Assembly (NCBI GenBank): GCA_019455285.1
Contig: JACFMS010000010.1
Span: forward strand, 1 to 64,000
Reading direction: 5' to 3'
Source: Sphingomonadales bacterium
GTDB lineage: Bacteria > Pseudomonadota > Alphaproteobacteria > Sphingomonadales > Govanellaceae
Length of the DNA: 64,000 nucleotides
In this document: positions 36,115 through 46,561 of the stretch, piece by piece
How positions within the stretch are numbered: the first letter of the stretch is position 1
Layout: each line of letters starts with the position of its first letter
Made by a program: the position numbers and the translations under genes
Notes under the pieces: generated by a model
Databases searched by the model: none
The model's input: only the letters and a program-made list of their open reading frames with translations
Told to the model about the DNA's origin: nothing

Positions 36115-36579
36115 ATGCGGAAAGAACTTATGGTTGGCGTTATGGCCTCCTCCCTGGCCCTGGCGGCATGCGAGGAAGGCCACGAGCGGGAACAGGCGGG
36201 AACCCTGATCGGGGCCGCCGCCGGCGCGCTTCTCGGCTCGGCGGTAAGCGACAGCGCAGTCTTGGTGGCGGTGGGCGCGGTGGCCGGCGCTTATCTTGGC
36301 GGCCAATTGGGGCGCAAGCTCGACGAGCGCGACCGTCAGTACATGCAAACCACCACGCAAAACTCCCTGACCAAGGCCCCGGCGGGACAGACCTCGCGCT
36401 GGGCCAATCCCGACAGCGGCAACTCCGGCACCATTACCCCGCAAAAGACCTTCAAGAATGCCGAGGGGCAGGATTGCCGGGAGTTTCAGCAAAGCGTCAC
36501 CGTTTCCGGCCAGACCGAAACCGGCTACGGCACCGCCTGCCGGCAACCGGACGGCACCTGGCGAGTGGTCAAGGGTTGA
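36115..36579 (+). CDS. 17-kDa surface-antigen-like glycine-zipper lipoprotein
   Basis: A 154-residue lipoprotein. The signal peptide ends in LAAC (Cys about residue 19). Residues 30-66 ([42 protein letters not shown]) form a glycine-zipper 2TM segment, followed by a surface-antigen domain with [33 protein letters not shown]. This is the layout of the Rickettsia 17-kDa antigen family in the outer membrane. AGGAA precedes the ATG. Divergent from pdxH. Confidence 0.9.
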   Translation: MRKELMVGVMASSLALAACEEGHEREQAGTLIGAAAGALLGSAVSDSAVLVAVGAVAGAYLGGQLGRKLDERDRQYMQTTTQNSLTKAPAGQTSRWANPDSGNSGTITPQKTFKNAEGQDCREFQQSVTVSGQTETGYGTACRQPDGTWRVVKG

Positions 36580-36613
36580 GTCTCCATTCCCGCCAGGGAC
36601 CAGACCCTAACCC

Positions 36614-36668
36614 TTCGACAAGCTCAGGGGCGAACGGAATTTAAACCGTTCGCGGTGAGCCTGTCGAA
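36614..36668. repeat. REP-like palindromic repeat
   Basis: TTCGACAAGCTCA (36614-36626) pairs with TGAGCCTGTCGAA (36656-36668) with one mismatch, and inside it GCGAACGG pairs perfectly with CCGTTCGC around AATTTAAA. The CTTCGACAAGCTCAG motif is a common dispersed intergenic palindrome in proteobacterial genomes. Only one copy lies in this window. Confidence 0.8.
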
Positions 36669-36766
36669 CCGCGAGCAGCGCCTCCCACGCCGCAGCTAAC
36701 CCCTTTACACTTTGTGGAGAAATCTTACCTAAGATGTTCGACCTGACGAGCCGGCAGAAGGGTATG

Positions 36767-37040
36767 TAGACCCTTCTTCGACCAGATTTGGCCATTCTGA
36801 CGGAGCGGATTTGTGATCAGATCAAGCACAGACCCACAGAGCGTACCAGACGTACGGTCAAGGGGCTGTGCGCCGATATGGGCGCAAATCCGCCCGTCCC
36901 GCCTGGGTTTGCCGGCAACGGGCGTCCGCTGCGTCGGCCGGCTTGGCCGTAGGTTCTGCTACGCCCTGCGCCGGCCTCCTGTCGGGCCGCGCGCATTGCC
37001 GGCAAACAGAATTGTCCAAATATGGTCTAAGAAGGGTCTA
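36767..37040. mobile_element. MITE-like element with 33/34-bp terminal inverted repeats
   Basis: The left end starts TAGACCCTTCTT (36767) and the right end finishes AAGAAGGGTCTA (37040). The outer 33-34 bp match as an inverted repeat at 30 positions with three mismatches and one gap. Inside, a second inverted pair TTTGCCGGCAA / TTGCCGGCAAA is found. Both ends carry TA outside GACCC, as in TA-inserting Tc1/mariner/IS630-type elements. It has no ORF for a transposase, so it would depend on one elsewhere. No second copy lies in this window. Confidence 0.65.
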
Positions 37041-37048
37041 GTCCCCAC

Positions 37049-37969
37049 ATGAGCGACCTATACAGCATACTCGGCGTCCCCCGCGGCGCGTCCCAGGCCG
37101 AGCTGAAAAAGGCCTACCGCAAGCTTGCCAAGGAGCTGCATCCCGACCTGCATCCGGGTGACGCCAAGGTCGCTGACCGCTTCAAGGAAGCCTCCGCCGC
37201 CTACGCCATCCTGGGCGATGAGAAATTGCGCGGCCGCTATGACCGGGGCGAGATCGACGAGAATGGCAACGAACGGGCGTTTGCCGGCTTTGGCGCTGGT
37301 GCTGGCGCGCACCGCACTCGCCGCGCCCAGGCGGGCGCGTCGGGCGGCGGCCATGGCTTCGGCAATTTCAAGCCGGAGGACTTCTTTGCCGACATTTTCG
37401 GCGGCCAGGGGCGCAAAAAGCGCGGCCCCCAGCCGCGCCACGGTGCTGACCGCATCTACAAGGTGACCATCGACTTTCTTGACGCGGTCAGGGGCGTCAA
37501 ACGCAAGATTTCGCTGGAAAACGGCAAGACCCTCGCGGTGCATATCCCGAAAATGGTGCGCCAAGGCCAACAGATCCGCCTCAAAGGCCAGGGCGGACCC
37601 GGCGAGAACGGCGGTCATCCAGGAGACGCCTTGATCGAGGTCGACATCCGCCCCCATACCGAGTTTCGCCTGGAGGGGCATGACATCCATATCGATCTGG
37701 CCATCACCTTGCGCGAGGCGGTGCTGGGCGGCGAGGCGCGGGTCAATACCATCGACGGCGAAGTCAGCCTGAAGATCCCAGCCGGCAGCAACACCGGCAA
37801 GGTGCTGCGGCTGCGCGGCAAGGGGGTGGAAAAAGAGGACAAGACGAGAGGCGATCAATATGTCACCTTGCGCGTGGTGCTGCCCGACGCCATCGACGAG
37901 GATTTGCGCGACTTTATCGAGCGGTGGTCGGCCGAGCATCCCTATAGCGTCCGTCAACCCTTAAAGTAA
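37049..37969 (+). CDS. cbpA: CbpA-type DnaJ co-chaperone
   Basis: A 306-residue J-domain protein. The J domain is residues 1-66 with the HPD motif in ELHPDLHPGD. A Gly/Ala-rich linker (about 75-110) follows, then DnaJ C-terminal substrate-binding domains (VTIDFLDAVRGVKRKISL ... GGHPGDALIEVDIRPH ... GKVLRLRGKGV). The zinc-finger domain of classical DnaJ is missing, so it is of the CbpA type and should work with DnaK. Its start codon is 8 bp from the MITE-like element; the nearest ribosome-site-like sequence (GAAGGG, 12 bases away) lies inside that element. Confidence 0.92.
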   Translation: MSDLYSILGVPRGASQAELKKAYRKLAKELHPDLHPGDAKVADRFKEASAAYAILGDEKLRGRYDRGEIDENGNERAFAGFGAGAGAHRTRRAQAGASGGGHGFGNFKPEDFFADIFGGQGRKKRGPQPRHGADRIYKVTIDFLDAVRGVKRKISLENGKTLAVHIPKMVRQGQQIRLKGQGGPGENGGHPGDALIEVDIRPHTEFRLEGHDIHIDLAITLREAVLGGEARVNTIDGEVSLKIPAGSNTGKVLRLRGKGVEKEDKTRGDQYVTLRVVLPDAIDEDLRDFIERWSAEHPYSVRQPLK

Positions 37970-37978
37970 GGCGGCTCC

Positions 37979-38821
37979 ATGACCGCTCTCGCCGATCTCG
38001 GCAACGCGCTGAAAGCCTTTATACGCCATGAAGACGCGGTGATGGCGGGCCATCTGGCGTTTCTGACCATCCTCGGCCTGTTTCCCTTCCTGATCTTCCT
38101 GGTGGCGCTGGCCGGCCTCATCGGCCAGAGCGACGCCGGCATCGACGCCATCACCTTCCTGTTCGACAACCTGCCGCCCGAGGTGGGCGAAGTGTTGCGG
38201 GCACCAATCATCAGCCTGCTTGAAACCACCACCGGCGGCGTGCTCACCCTGGGCCTTCTGGGCGCGCTCTGGGTCGCCTCCTCGGCGCTGGGCGCCGCCC
38301 GGGTGGCCATCGACCGCGCCTTCGAGGCCGGCGACCCGCCCGCCTTCTGGCTGCGCCGGCTGCATGGCATCGGCCTCGTTATCGCCTCTGCCCTGTGCAT
38401 CGTGCTTGGCATGTCGGCCTTCGTGCTGGGCCCGCTAGCCTGGCAGGCGGCCCTCTACTTCCTGCCCATGTTGGAAAGCTGGAGCCGGCTATTCAACCTG
38501 CTCCGTTATGCCGCCAGCACGCTGGTAATCTTCCTGGCCCTGTGCAGCCTGCTGTTTGCCTTAAAACCCCGCTATAAGGGCCGTTTCGTACCGGTGGCGC
38601 GCGGCGCCTTTCTAACCATCGTCCTTTGGTTGGCGGTGGGCAGCGGCTTTTCGCTTTATCTGAAGTACCTGGCTCATTACGACATCACCTACGGCAGCCT
38701 GGCCGGGGCGATCATCGCCCTGATGTTCTTCTACCTGATGAGCGCCGGCTTTCTTCTTGGCGTGGAATTGAACGCTGCCGCCGCCAGACGGCGGGCGGCC
38801 GCGCCGCTCGCGCAAGATTGA
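37979..38821 (+). CDS. YihY/BrkB family inner-membrane protein
   Basis: A 280-residue integral membrane protein with about six helices. The family features HLAFLTILGLFPFLIFLVAL, the GGVLTLGLLGALWVASSALGAARVAIDRAF segment and the C-terminal YGSLAGAIIALMFFYLMSAGFLLGVELNAA are all present. The family was once called ribonuclease BN by mistake; its function is unknown, with BrkB linked to serum resistance in Bordetella. AAGGCGG precedes the ATG, 9 bp after cbpA, so the two are likely co-transcribed. Confidence 0.92.
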   Translation: MTALADLGNALKAFIRHEDAVMAGHLAFLTILGLFPFLIFLVALAGLIGQSDAGIDAITFLFDNLPPEVGEVLRAPIISLLETTTGGVLTLGLLGALWVASSALGAARVAIDRAFEAGDPPAFWLRRLHGIGLVIASALCIVLGMSAFVLGPLAWQAALYFLPMLESWSRLFNLLRYAASTLVIFLALCSLLFALKPRYKGRFVPVARGAFLTIVLWLAVGSGFSLYLKYLAHYDITYGSLAGAIIALMFFYLMSAGFLLGVELNAAAARRRAAAPLAQD

Positions 38822-38886
38822 TTCCGCTTTTCAATGGTGTAGGATGCCGCAAACGGCAACGTGCGGCAAAACGCAAGGGGACCTAA

Positions 38887-39717
38887 ATGGCTGGTGCGAG
38901 CGGACTTCTGGCAGGGAAAAAGGGGCTTATCATGGGCGTCGCCAACGAACGCTCCATCGCCTGGGGCGCGGCCAAGGCCGCCCATGCCCACGGCGCTGAC
39001 CTCGCCTTTACCTATCTGGGGGAAGCTCTGGAGAAGCGCGTGCGGCCGCTGGCGCAATCCGTCGGGTCGTCCCTAGTGATCCCATGCGATGCCGGCGATG
39101 CCGCCTCGCTGGATGCCGCCTTCGCCACGGTGCAGAAAGAATGGGGCAAACTGGATTTCGTGCTGCATGCCATCGCCTTTTCCGACAAAAATGAATTGAA
39201 GGGCCGCTACGTCGATACGTCGCTCGACAATTTTCTGATGACCCTGAACATCTCCTGCTACTCGTTCACGGCGGTGGCGCAGCGCGCCGCGGCCTTGATG
39301 CCGGACGGCGGCAGCCTGGTCACGCTTACCTACTACGGCGCGGAAAAGGTCATGCCGCACTACAACGTCATGGGCGTCGCCAAAGCGGCGCTGGAAGCCA
39401 GCGTGCGTTACATTGCGAAAGATCTCGGCAAGGATCGCATCCGGGTGAACGCGGTGTCCGCCGGACCGATCAAGACCTTGGCCGCCTCCGGCATCGGCGA
39501 TTTCCGCTACATCCTGAAATGGAACGAATACAACTCGCCGCTGCGCCGCAACGTCACCACTGATGAGGTAGGCAATTCCATCCTTTATCTGTTCAGCGAT
39601 CTATCGAGCGCGGTGACCGGCGAAGTGCATCACGTGGATTCCGGCTATCACGTGATCGGCATGAAGCTGGAAGACGCGCCCGACATCACCGTCGTTTCCA
39701 ATAACAACGGCGACTGA
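38887..39717 (+). CDS. fabI: Enoyl-[acyl-carrier-protein] reductase (NADH)
   Basis: A 276-residue FabI that performs the final reduction in fatty-acid elongation. The cofactor motif GVANERSIAWGAAKA and the catalytic YYGAEKVMPHYNVMGVAKAAL (Tyr-x6-Lys) are exact, as are SAGPIKTLAASGI and DSGYHVIGM. This is the classical triclosan-sensitive type. GGGG precedes the ATG. Followed after 9 bp by aroC. Confidence 0.96.
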   Translation: MAGASGLLAGKKGLIMGVANERSIAWGAAKAAHAHGADLAFTYLGEALEKRVRPLAQSVGSSLVIPCDAGDAASLDAAFATVQKEWGKLDFVLHAIAFSDKNELKGRYVDTSLDNFLMTLNISCYSFTAVAQRAAALMPDGGSLVTLTYYGAEKVMPHYNVMGVAKAALEASVRYIAKDLGKDRIRVNAVSAGPIKTLAASGIGDFRYILKWNEYNSPLRRNVTTDEVGNSILYLFSDLSSAVTGEVHHVDSGYHVIGMKLEDAPDITVVSNNNGD

Positions 39718-39726
39718 GCGCAACCG

Positions 39727-40803
39727 ATGTCGCACAACACCTACGGCCACCTCTTTCGCGTCACCACCTGGGGCGAAAGCCACGGGCCGGCGCTGGGCTG
39801 CGTGGTCGACGGCATGCCGCCAGGCATTGCTCTCGCGGAGAGTGATATTCAAGTTTGGCTGGATAAGCGCCGGCCAGGACAGTCGCGTTTCACCACCCAG
39901 CGCCAGGAGCCCGATCAGGTGAGAATTTTATCGGGCGTGTTTGAGGGCAACACCACTGGCGCGCCGATCAGCCTGATGATCGAAAACGTCGATCAGCGCT
40001 CCAAGGATTACGGCGATATAGCCGAGAAGTTCCGCCCCGGTCATGCCGATTATACCTACATGGCGAAATATGGCGTGCGCGATTATCGCGGCGGCGGCCG
40101 CGCCTCGGCCCGGGAAACCGCCGCCCGGGTTGCCGCCGGCGCCTTGGCGCGCAAAGTTCTGGGCGGCGGCGTGCGTATCCGCGGCGCGCTCATTCAGGTG
40201 GGCGAACACGCCATCGACCGCAGCCGCTGGAATTGGAATGAAGTGGAGAACAACCCCTTCTGGTGTCCGGACGGCGAGACTGCCAAGCGCTGGGAATCCT
40301 ATCTCGATGACCTGCGCCGGGACGGCAATTCGGTGGGCGCGGTGGTGGAAGTGGTGGCATCCGGCGCGCCGGCGGGATGGGGCGCGCCGATTTACGGCAA
40401 GCTCGACGCCGATCTGGCCGCCGCCATGATGAGCATCAACGCGGTCAAGGGGGTGGAGATCGGCGACGGCTTTGCGTCGGCCCGCCTGACCGGCGTCGAG
40501 AACGCCGACGAGATGCGCGCCGGCGACGACGGCAAGCCGCGCTTTCTATCCAATCACGCCGGCGGCATCCTGGGCGGCATTTCCTCAGGCCAGGACATCG
40601 TGGTGCGTTTTGCCGTCAAGCCCACCTCATCGATCCTCACCCCGCGCCGTACGGTGACTGTCGGCGGCGCGGAGACCGAGATCGTCACCAAGGGCCGTCA
40701 TGATCCATGCGTCGGCATCCGCGCCGTGCCGGTGGGCGAGGCGATGATGGCCGCCGTCTTGGCCGATCACCTGCTGCGCCACCGCGCCCAATGCGGCGGG
40801 TGA
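39727..40803 (+). CDS. aroC: Chorismate synthase
   Basis: A 358-residue FMN-dependent enzyme that makes chorismate from EPSP, the last step of the shikimate pathway. Signatures 1-3 are visible: [41 protein letters not shown] and [17 protein letters not shown]. HPGxxD-type [15 protein letters not shown] is intact. Length is normal. Tightly follows fabI. Confidence 0.97.
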   Translation: MSHNTYGHLFRVTTWGESHGPALGCVVDGMPPGIALAESDIQVWLDKRRPGQSRFTTQRQEPDQVRILSGVFEGNTTGAPISLMIENVDQRSKDYGDIAEKFRPGHADYTYMAKYGVRDYRGGGRASARETAARVAAGALARKVLGGGVRIRGALIQVGEHAIDRSRWNWNEVENNPFWCPDGETAKRWESYLDDLRRDGNSVGAVVEVVASGAPAGWGAPIYGKLDADLAAAMMSINAVKGVEIGDGFASARLTGVENADEMRAGDDGKPRFLSNHAGGILGGISSGQDIVVRFAVKPTSSILTPRRTVTVGGAETEIVTKGRHDPCVGIRAVPVGEAMMAAVLADHLLRHRAQCGG

Positions 40804-40891
40804 TTGCTCAAATGCGATCTATTCCTTAACCAACCTTTAAACCACCAGTCCTTATTTTAACGCTCGCAAACCATATACGGGATGGCGACGC

Positions 40892-41557
40892 TTGAGGACG
40901 AAACCCCACTTGTTTCTGGCGATCGGCCTGATCTGCGGGCTCTTGCTGTCGTTGCCGGCGGCGGCCGGCAAAAAGACATATGAAGGCCTGACGGAGCTAT
41001 TGAGAACCATCGCCATGGACCCGGCGGTGATAGCCGCCGTGCGGGCGCAGAACCATCAGCATCAGACGCTGACCATCGACGAAATTTATCAAACTGACGC
41101 CCAATGGGTGGCCGAAACCAAGGTTGCCGCCCGCCCCACCATCGATGCCCTGCTGCGTCACCCCGCCTCGCTGGCGCTGCGCCGTCATGCCGAGAAGGCG
41201 GGAGTGGTCGAACCGTTGTTCGTCACCGACAATCGCGGCCTGCTGGTCGCCGCCAGCGACTTGACCTATCGCTTTTTGATGGATGAAACCGGGCTGTGGC
41301 AGCAGGCGTTCGTCAAGCGACCCGGCATCGTGCTGACCACACCCGCCTCCTGGCACGACGCCATGAACGGCGATGATGAGCGGTTGTGGATGAGCCTAGG
41401 AGTGCGTGATCCCAATACCCAAGACGTGATCGGCGTCGTCAGCGTGGAAATAAAAAAGCCAGCGGAAGTCAAAGCCGTCAACGGCGAAACGCCGCCGCCA
41501 GCTCCACATGCGGCGACCATAAAAACTGATCCACCGGCTGCACCGCGCGGCAACTAA
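40892..41557 (+). CDS. Exported hypothetical protein, possible sensor-like periplasmic domain
   Basis: A 221-residue protein with a signal peptide (LFLAIGLICGLLLSLPAAAG). The mature part (RTIAMDPAVIAAVRAQN...FVTDNRGLLVAASDLTYRFLMDETGLWQQAF...DPNTQDVIGVVSVEI) resembles the periplasmic PDC/Cache-type domain of chemoreceptors and histidine kinases, but here it stands alone without a signalling domain. The tail is Pro/Ala-rich. The start is TTG at 40892. Its last 80 bp overlap the convergent methyltransferase gene. Function is not assigned. Confidence 0.7.
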   Translation: MRTKPHLFLAIGLICGLLLSLPAAAGKKTYEGLTELLRTIAMDPAVIAAVRAQNHQHQTLTIDEIYQTDAQWVAETKVAARPTIDALLRHPASLALRRHAEKAGVVEPLFVTDNRGLLVAASDLTYRFLMDETGLWQQAFVKRPGIVLTTPASWHDAMNGDDERLWMSLGVRDPNTQDVIGVVSVEIKKPAEVKAVNGETPPPAPHAATIKTDPPAAPRGN

Positions 41558-42691
41558 ATCCGGCATCCAAAAGGACGCGGGCATCCCGGGCGAAGGTCGC
41601 GGGATTACAGGAAACCATCATCACCGTCGATACTGTTGAGACGGCCAGCGCCGCCACCTGGGCCTGTGCCCCGGCGCGGGGCGGGTCGACGATGGCAACG
41701 TCATACCCCTGAAGCTCCACCGGTAAGAGCGGATTGCGAAACAGATCGCGCCGCTCAACCACGATCTTGCGGCCGCTCCGCCGCGCTGCATCGCTCAGCG
41801 CACGCACCGCGGCGGCGTCACTTTCGACGGCATGGACCAACGACGCCTGCGGCAGCGACAAGGCGAAGGTGCCAACCCCGGCAAAGAGATCGACCACGCG
41901 GGCCGCCTGGTCCACCGCTTGTTGGGCGGCGTGGATCAACGCCGTCTCGCCATCCCGTGTCGCCTGCAAAAAGCTCGCGGGCGGCAGCGTCACCTCGCCA
42001 GCAGCAAACCGCGCCACCGGGGCGCGCCGCTCCACGATGGTCTCGCCATCGGAAGTAAGCCGCGCGAAATCCCCCGCCTCCGCTAGGCTCGCCAACGCCG
42101 CCAGGCGCTCCTGGCCCGCCGCCTTGACGCCGTCCAGCGCCACGTCGAGACCGCCATCGGTCAGCGTCAGCGTTGCCGCGGCCTCACGAGACACCAGGGC
42201 GACGAGGTGGCGGCGCAACAGCGGCAGCGCGGCGACGATTTCCGGGCGCAACACCGAACATGCCGTCACCTCCACCAGACGGTGACTGCGCCGTTCGGCA
42301 AAACCGACGATCAATCCCCGCCCCGTGCGCTTCAAGGCGAAGCGCGCCCGCCGGCGACTGGCGGGCGGGCTGACGAGGGGATCGAGCACCGGAATCTCCA
42401 GCCCGCGATGGGATAACGCCGTCACCACCGTCCGCTGCTTCCAGGCGCGATAGGGTACTGCGGCCAGATGTTGCAGGGCGCAGCCGCCGCAAACGCCGAA
42501 ATGGGGACAGACGGGGGCGATGCGGTCGGGGCTTTCTTGTTCGACGGCGATCAGCTCGCCCCGCTCGCCGTCCATCCGCACGCGCGCCCGCTCGCCGGGA
42601 AGCGTGAACGGCACATAAAGCGGCTTGCCGTCCACCTGGGCGATCCCATCGCCCTGCGCGCCCAGGCTATCGATGGCCACCGTTCGCTCCG

Positions 42692-42695
<4 letters not shown>
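41478..42695 (-). CDS. TRAM-domain class I RNA (uracil-5-)-methyltransferase (RlmD/TrmFO-independent RumA type)
   Basis: A 405-residue RumA-like enzyme. Residues 1-50 form a TRAM RNA-binding domain (IDSLGAQGDGIAQVDGKPLYVPFTLPGE). The [4Fe-4S] cysteines are in CPHFGVCGGC. The SAM site has VDLFAGVGTFALSL, then DPPRAGA, and the catalytic Cys is in VSCNPATFARD. It should methylate uracil C5 in rRNA or tRNA. It overlaps tlyA by 4 bp and ends 80 bp inside the convergent hypothetical gene. Confidence 0.9.
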
Positions 42696-43438
<743 letters not shown>

Positions 43439-43450
43439 GGGCGGGCGCCG

Positions 43451-45391
43451 TCAGGCGTTGAGCGCGGACTTCAAATCGTTGCGCCGCATGGCCCGCAAGA
43501 CCTCGGCGACGATCTGCGGCGCATTAAGCCCGGCGATGTCATACATGCGATAGGGCGTATCCTGATCAATGAATACGTCGGGCAGCATCATCGGCCGCAC
43601 CTTGAGCCCGGCCTCCAGCAATCCGGTTTTGGCAAGGTAATCGAGCACATGAGCGGCAAAGCCGCCCACCGCGCCCTCCTCCACGGTGAGCAGGATTTCA
43701 TGCTCGCGAGCCAGGCGGCTCACCAGGTCTACGTCCAACGGCTTGGCGAACCGGGCGTCGGCCACCGTCACGGAGATGCCGCGCGCCTGCAACTCATCCG
43801 CCGCCTTAAGACATTCTGCTAACCTTGTGCCAAGGCTCAAGATTGCAACGTTTGTTCCTTCCCGTAAAACCCGCCCTTTACCGATCTCCAGGGGTGTGCC
43901 AAGGGCCGGTAGAGCCACGCCAATCCCTTCGCCCCGGGGATAGCGGAAGGCCGAGGGCCGGTCGTCGATGGCCGCGGCGGTGGCCACCATATGGACCAAT
44001 TCCGCCTCATCAGCCGCCGCCATGACGACGAAATCAGGCAAGCTCGCCAGGTAGGTAATATCGAACGCGCCGGCGTGGGTCGGGCCGTCGGCGCCCACCA
44101 GCCCGGCGCGGTCGATGGCGAAGCGCACCGGCAGGCGCTGGATCGCCACGTCGTGCACCACCTGGTCATAGGCCCGTTGCAAAAAGGTGGAATAGATCGC
44201 CGCGAACGGCTTCATGCCCTCGGCGGCCAAGCCGGCGGCGAAGGTCACGCCGTGCTGTTCGGCGATGCCGACGTCAAAAAAACGTCTGGGAAATTCGCTG
44301 GCGAACAGGTCAAGCCCGGTGCCCGACGGCATGGCGGCGGTGATGGCGACGATCTTGTCGTCGCGCCGCGCCTCGGCCATCAGCGCCTCGGCAAACACCT
44401 TGGTGTAGCTGGGAGCGGTGGCTGCCCCCTTGGCCTGCGCCCCGGTCACCACGTCGAACTTGCCGACGCCGTGGAACTTGTCCTCGGCTGCTTCCGCCGG
44501 CGGATAGCCCTTGCCCTTCTTGGTCACCACATGGACCAGGATCGGCCCTCGATCGGCCTTACAGACGTTTTCCAGGACCGGCAACAGGTGATCCAGGTTA
44601 TGGCCATCGATGGGGCCAACGTAATAAAAGCCCATCTCCTCAAATAGCGTGCCGCCGGTGGCGAAACCCCGGGCGTATTCCTCGGCCCGCTTGGCGGTGC
44701 GGGTGATGGGCTCGGGCAGGATACTGACGATCTCCTTGGCGACATCGCGCAACCCCAGGTACGAACGTGATGACAGCAACCGCGCCAGATAGGCGCTCAT
44801 CGCCCCCACCGGCGGAGCGATGGACATATCATTGTCGTTTAAAATGACGATCAGCCGTGCGCCCAGATGCCCGGCGTTGTTCATCGCCTCATAGGCCATG
44901 CCGGCGCTCATGGCGCCATCGCCGATGACCGCGATCACCCGCTCGTCGGTGCCGCGCAGGTCATGGGCCACCGCCATGCCCAGGGCCGCCGAGATTGAGG
45001 TCGAGCTGTGGGCGGCGCCGAAGGGGTCATAGGCGCTTTCGGTCCGCTTGGTGAAACCGGAAAGGCCGCCGCCCTGGCGCAAGGTGCGGATACGGCTCCT
45101 GCGGCCGGTGAGGATCTTATGGGGATAGGACTGATGCCCTACGTCCCAAATGAGTTTATCCTTGGGCGTATCGAACACGTAATGGAGGGCGACGGTCAGC
45201 TCAACCACCCCCAGCCCCGCGCCCAAGTGGCCGCCGGTGACCGATACCGCGTCGATCATCTCGGCCCGCACCTCGTCCGCCAGCTCCTGGAGCTGGGACG
45301 GCTTCAACTTCTTGATGTCGCTGGGGTTATCGACGGTATCGAGAAGCGGCGTCTGAAGGTTTGAACTCAATGGCTCCACCGGGGGGTTCAC
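43451..45391 (-). CDS. dxs: 1-deoxy-D-xylulose-5-phosphate synthase
   Basis: A 646-residue thiamine-diphosphate enzyme that starts the non-mevalonate isoprenoid pathway from pyruvate and glyceraldehyde 3-phosphate. [21 protein letters not shown] is at the N-terminus, the ThDP motif is [18 protein letters not shown]...NDN, and the transketolase pyrimidine and C-terminal domains contain [18 protein letters not shown] and [12 protein letters not shown]. The start is GTG at 45391, 9 bp after ispA. Its pairing with ispA makes an isoprenoid operon. Confidence 0.96.
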   Translation of the reverse strand: MNPPVEPLSSNLQTPLLDTVDNPSDIKKLKPSQLQELADEVRAEMIDAVSVTGGHLGAGLGVVELTVALHYVFDTPKDKLIWDVGHQSYPHKILTGRRSRIRTLRQGGGLSGFTKRTESAYDPFGAAHSSTSISAALGMAVAHDLRGTDERVIAVIGDGAMSAGMAYEAMNNAGHLGARLIVILNDNDMSIAPPVGAMSAYLARLLSSRSYLGLRDVAKEIVSILPEPITRTAKRAEEYARGFATGGTLFEEMGFYYVGPIDGHNLDHLLPVLENVCKADRGPILVHVVTKKGKGYPPAEAAEDKFHGVGKFDVVTGAQAKGAATAPSYTKVFAEALMAEARRDDKIVAITAAMPSGTGLDLFASEFPRRFFDVGIAEQHGVTFAAGLAAEGMKPFAAIYSTFLQRAYDQVVHDVAIQRLPVRFAIDRAGLVGADGPTHAGAFDITYLASLPDFVVMAAADEAELVHMVATAAAIDDRPSAFRYPRGEGIGVALPALGTPLEIGKGRVLREGTNVAILSLGTRLAECLKAADELQARGISVTVADARFAKPLDVDLVSRLAREHEILLTVEEGAVGGFAAHVLDYLAKTGLLEAGLKVRPMMLPDVFIDQDTPYRMYDIAGLNAPQIVAEVLRAMRRNDLKSALNA

Positions 45392-45400
45392 TCGCGCTGT

Positions 45401-46303
45401 CTATTTATTGCGCTTTATAGCAAATCGGGCAACGTCGCGCAAAAGCTCCGCCGCCGCGCCGAAAACGTCCAGATACTCAATGGCTTGATCGGTCAGGATT
45501 TCCGCCTGGGTGCGCGCCCGCTCGACCCCGAGGGCGGTGACGAATGTCGCCTTGCCGGCTGCCTGATCCTTGCCGGTATCCTTGCCCAGCGTGGCGGCAT
45601 CGCCCTCGATGTCCAATAGATCGTCGGCGATCTGAAACGCCAGTCCCATGTCGCGGGCGTAGCCGCGCAGGGCATGGCGCTTGTCCATCGGCGCACGACC
45701 CAAAATCGCCCCTGCTTCCACCGAAAAGCCCATCAAGGCCCCGGTTTTCATCTGTTGCAGACGGGTGATGGCGCTCAAATCCATGGCTTCGGTTTCCGCC
45801 ACCAGGTCAATCATCTGGCCGCCCACCATGCCATGAAACCCGCTGGCGACGGCCAGCGAGCGCACCAGCTCCAGGCGCACCCGAGGATCGCTGTGGGTAG
45901 CCTCCTCGGCCAGGATTTCAAAGGCATAGGTCAAAAGAGCATCGCCGGCGAGCACCGCCGTTGCCTCGTCAAACACCTTATGGACCGTCGGCTTGCCGCG
46001 CCGGGTATCAGCGTCATCCATGCACGGCAGGTCATCGTGGATGAGGGAATAGGTATGCACGAACTCCACCGCGGCGGCGACCCTGAGCGAACAGTCGCGC
46101 GCGACGCCGAACAGATCGGCGCTCGCCACCACCAGAAATGGCCGCAGACGCTTACCGCCGGCGAGCACGGCGTATTTTACGGCATCGGCAAGCCGGGCCT
46201 CATGACCCTCAGCCACCGGCAGGAGCTTTTCCATCCGCCGCTCCACCAGGCGGGCCACCTCGTTTAACGCCGCCTCAACGCTAACTTTCGTCCCCACGGT
46301 CAT
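45401..46303 (-). CDS. ispA: Polyprenyl synthetase, farnesyl diphosphate synthase
   Basis: A 300-residue trans-prenyltransferase. The first Asp-rich motif is DDLPCMDDADTRRG (DDx4D, the usual bacterial FPP synthase form) and the second is QIADDLLDIEGD. GGKRLRPFLV and the KTG...F region are typical. It builds FPP from IPP and DMAPP/GPP for quinones, bactoprenol and hopanoids. Overlaps xseB by 4 bp (ATGA) and precedes dxs. Confidence 0.95.
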   Translation of the reverse strand: MTVGTKVSVEAALNEVARLVERRMEKLLPVAEGHEARLADAVKYAVLAGGKRLRPFLVVASADLFGVARDCSLRVAAAVEFVHTYSLIHDDLPCMDDADTRRGKPTVHKVFDEATAVLAGDALLTYAFEILAEEATHSDPRVRLELVRSLAVASGFHGMVGGQMIDLVAETEAMDLSAITRLQQMKTGALMGFSVEAGAILGRAPMDKRHALRGYARDMGLAFQIADDLLDIEGDAATLGKDTGKDQAAGKATFVTALGVERARTQAEILTDQAIEYLDVFGAAAELLRDVARFAIKRNK

Positions 46304-46548
46304 TCTTCCACGTCAAGCGGCGTGGTTTTGACCCCGGCGCCGGTTTCGGTGATTTTGCGGATGCGCATTTCGGCGTCCTTCAGCTTGGCCTCGCAAAGCT
46401 GACGCAGCTCTGTACCGCGAGTGTAGAGATCAATGGAGGACTCCAGGGAGGCGCTGCCGCTTTCCAACTGGTGGACGATGCTCTCCAGTTCCTTGAGCGC
46501 CTCCTCGAAGGATAGCGCCGTGATCTCCCCCGGCCGTTCCTTGGTCAT
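46300..46548 (-). CDS. xseB: Exodeoxyribonuclease VII small subunit
   Basis: An 82-residue protein with the XseB pattern SFEEALKELESIVHQLESGSASLESSIDLYTRGTELRQLCEAKL, the single-stranded DNA exonuclease partner of XseA, which is not in the window. AAAGGA precedes its ATG. Standing directly upstream of ispA is the conserved bacterial order. Confidence 0.96.
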   Translation of the reverse strand: MTKERPGEITALSFEEALKELESIVHQLESGSASLESSIDLYTRGTELRQLCEAKLKDAEMRIRKITETGAGVKTTPLDVEE

Positions 46549-46561
46549 CGATACAATCCTT

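Larger units (their letters stand above)
36580..37048. other. 469-bp non-coding gap filled by two repeat elements
   Basis: No protein gene is seen. The gap holds a REP-like palindrome (36614-36668), about 100 bp of unremarkable sequence, and a 274-bp element with terminal inverted repeats (36767-37040). Only 8 bp separate that element from the cbpA-type start codon. Confidence 0.8.

Noticed and set aside
36767-37040. A large untranslated leader or riboswitch for cbpA instead of a mobile element
   Set aside because: The long near-perfect terminal inverted repeats with TA ends fit a MITE better, though a structural RNA role after insertion is not excluded.
36813-37052. Plus-strand 79-codon ORF inside the MITE-like element
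   Set aside because: It has no ribosome site, no transposase-like sequence and ends inside cbpA; the element is better read as non-coding.
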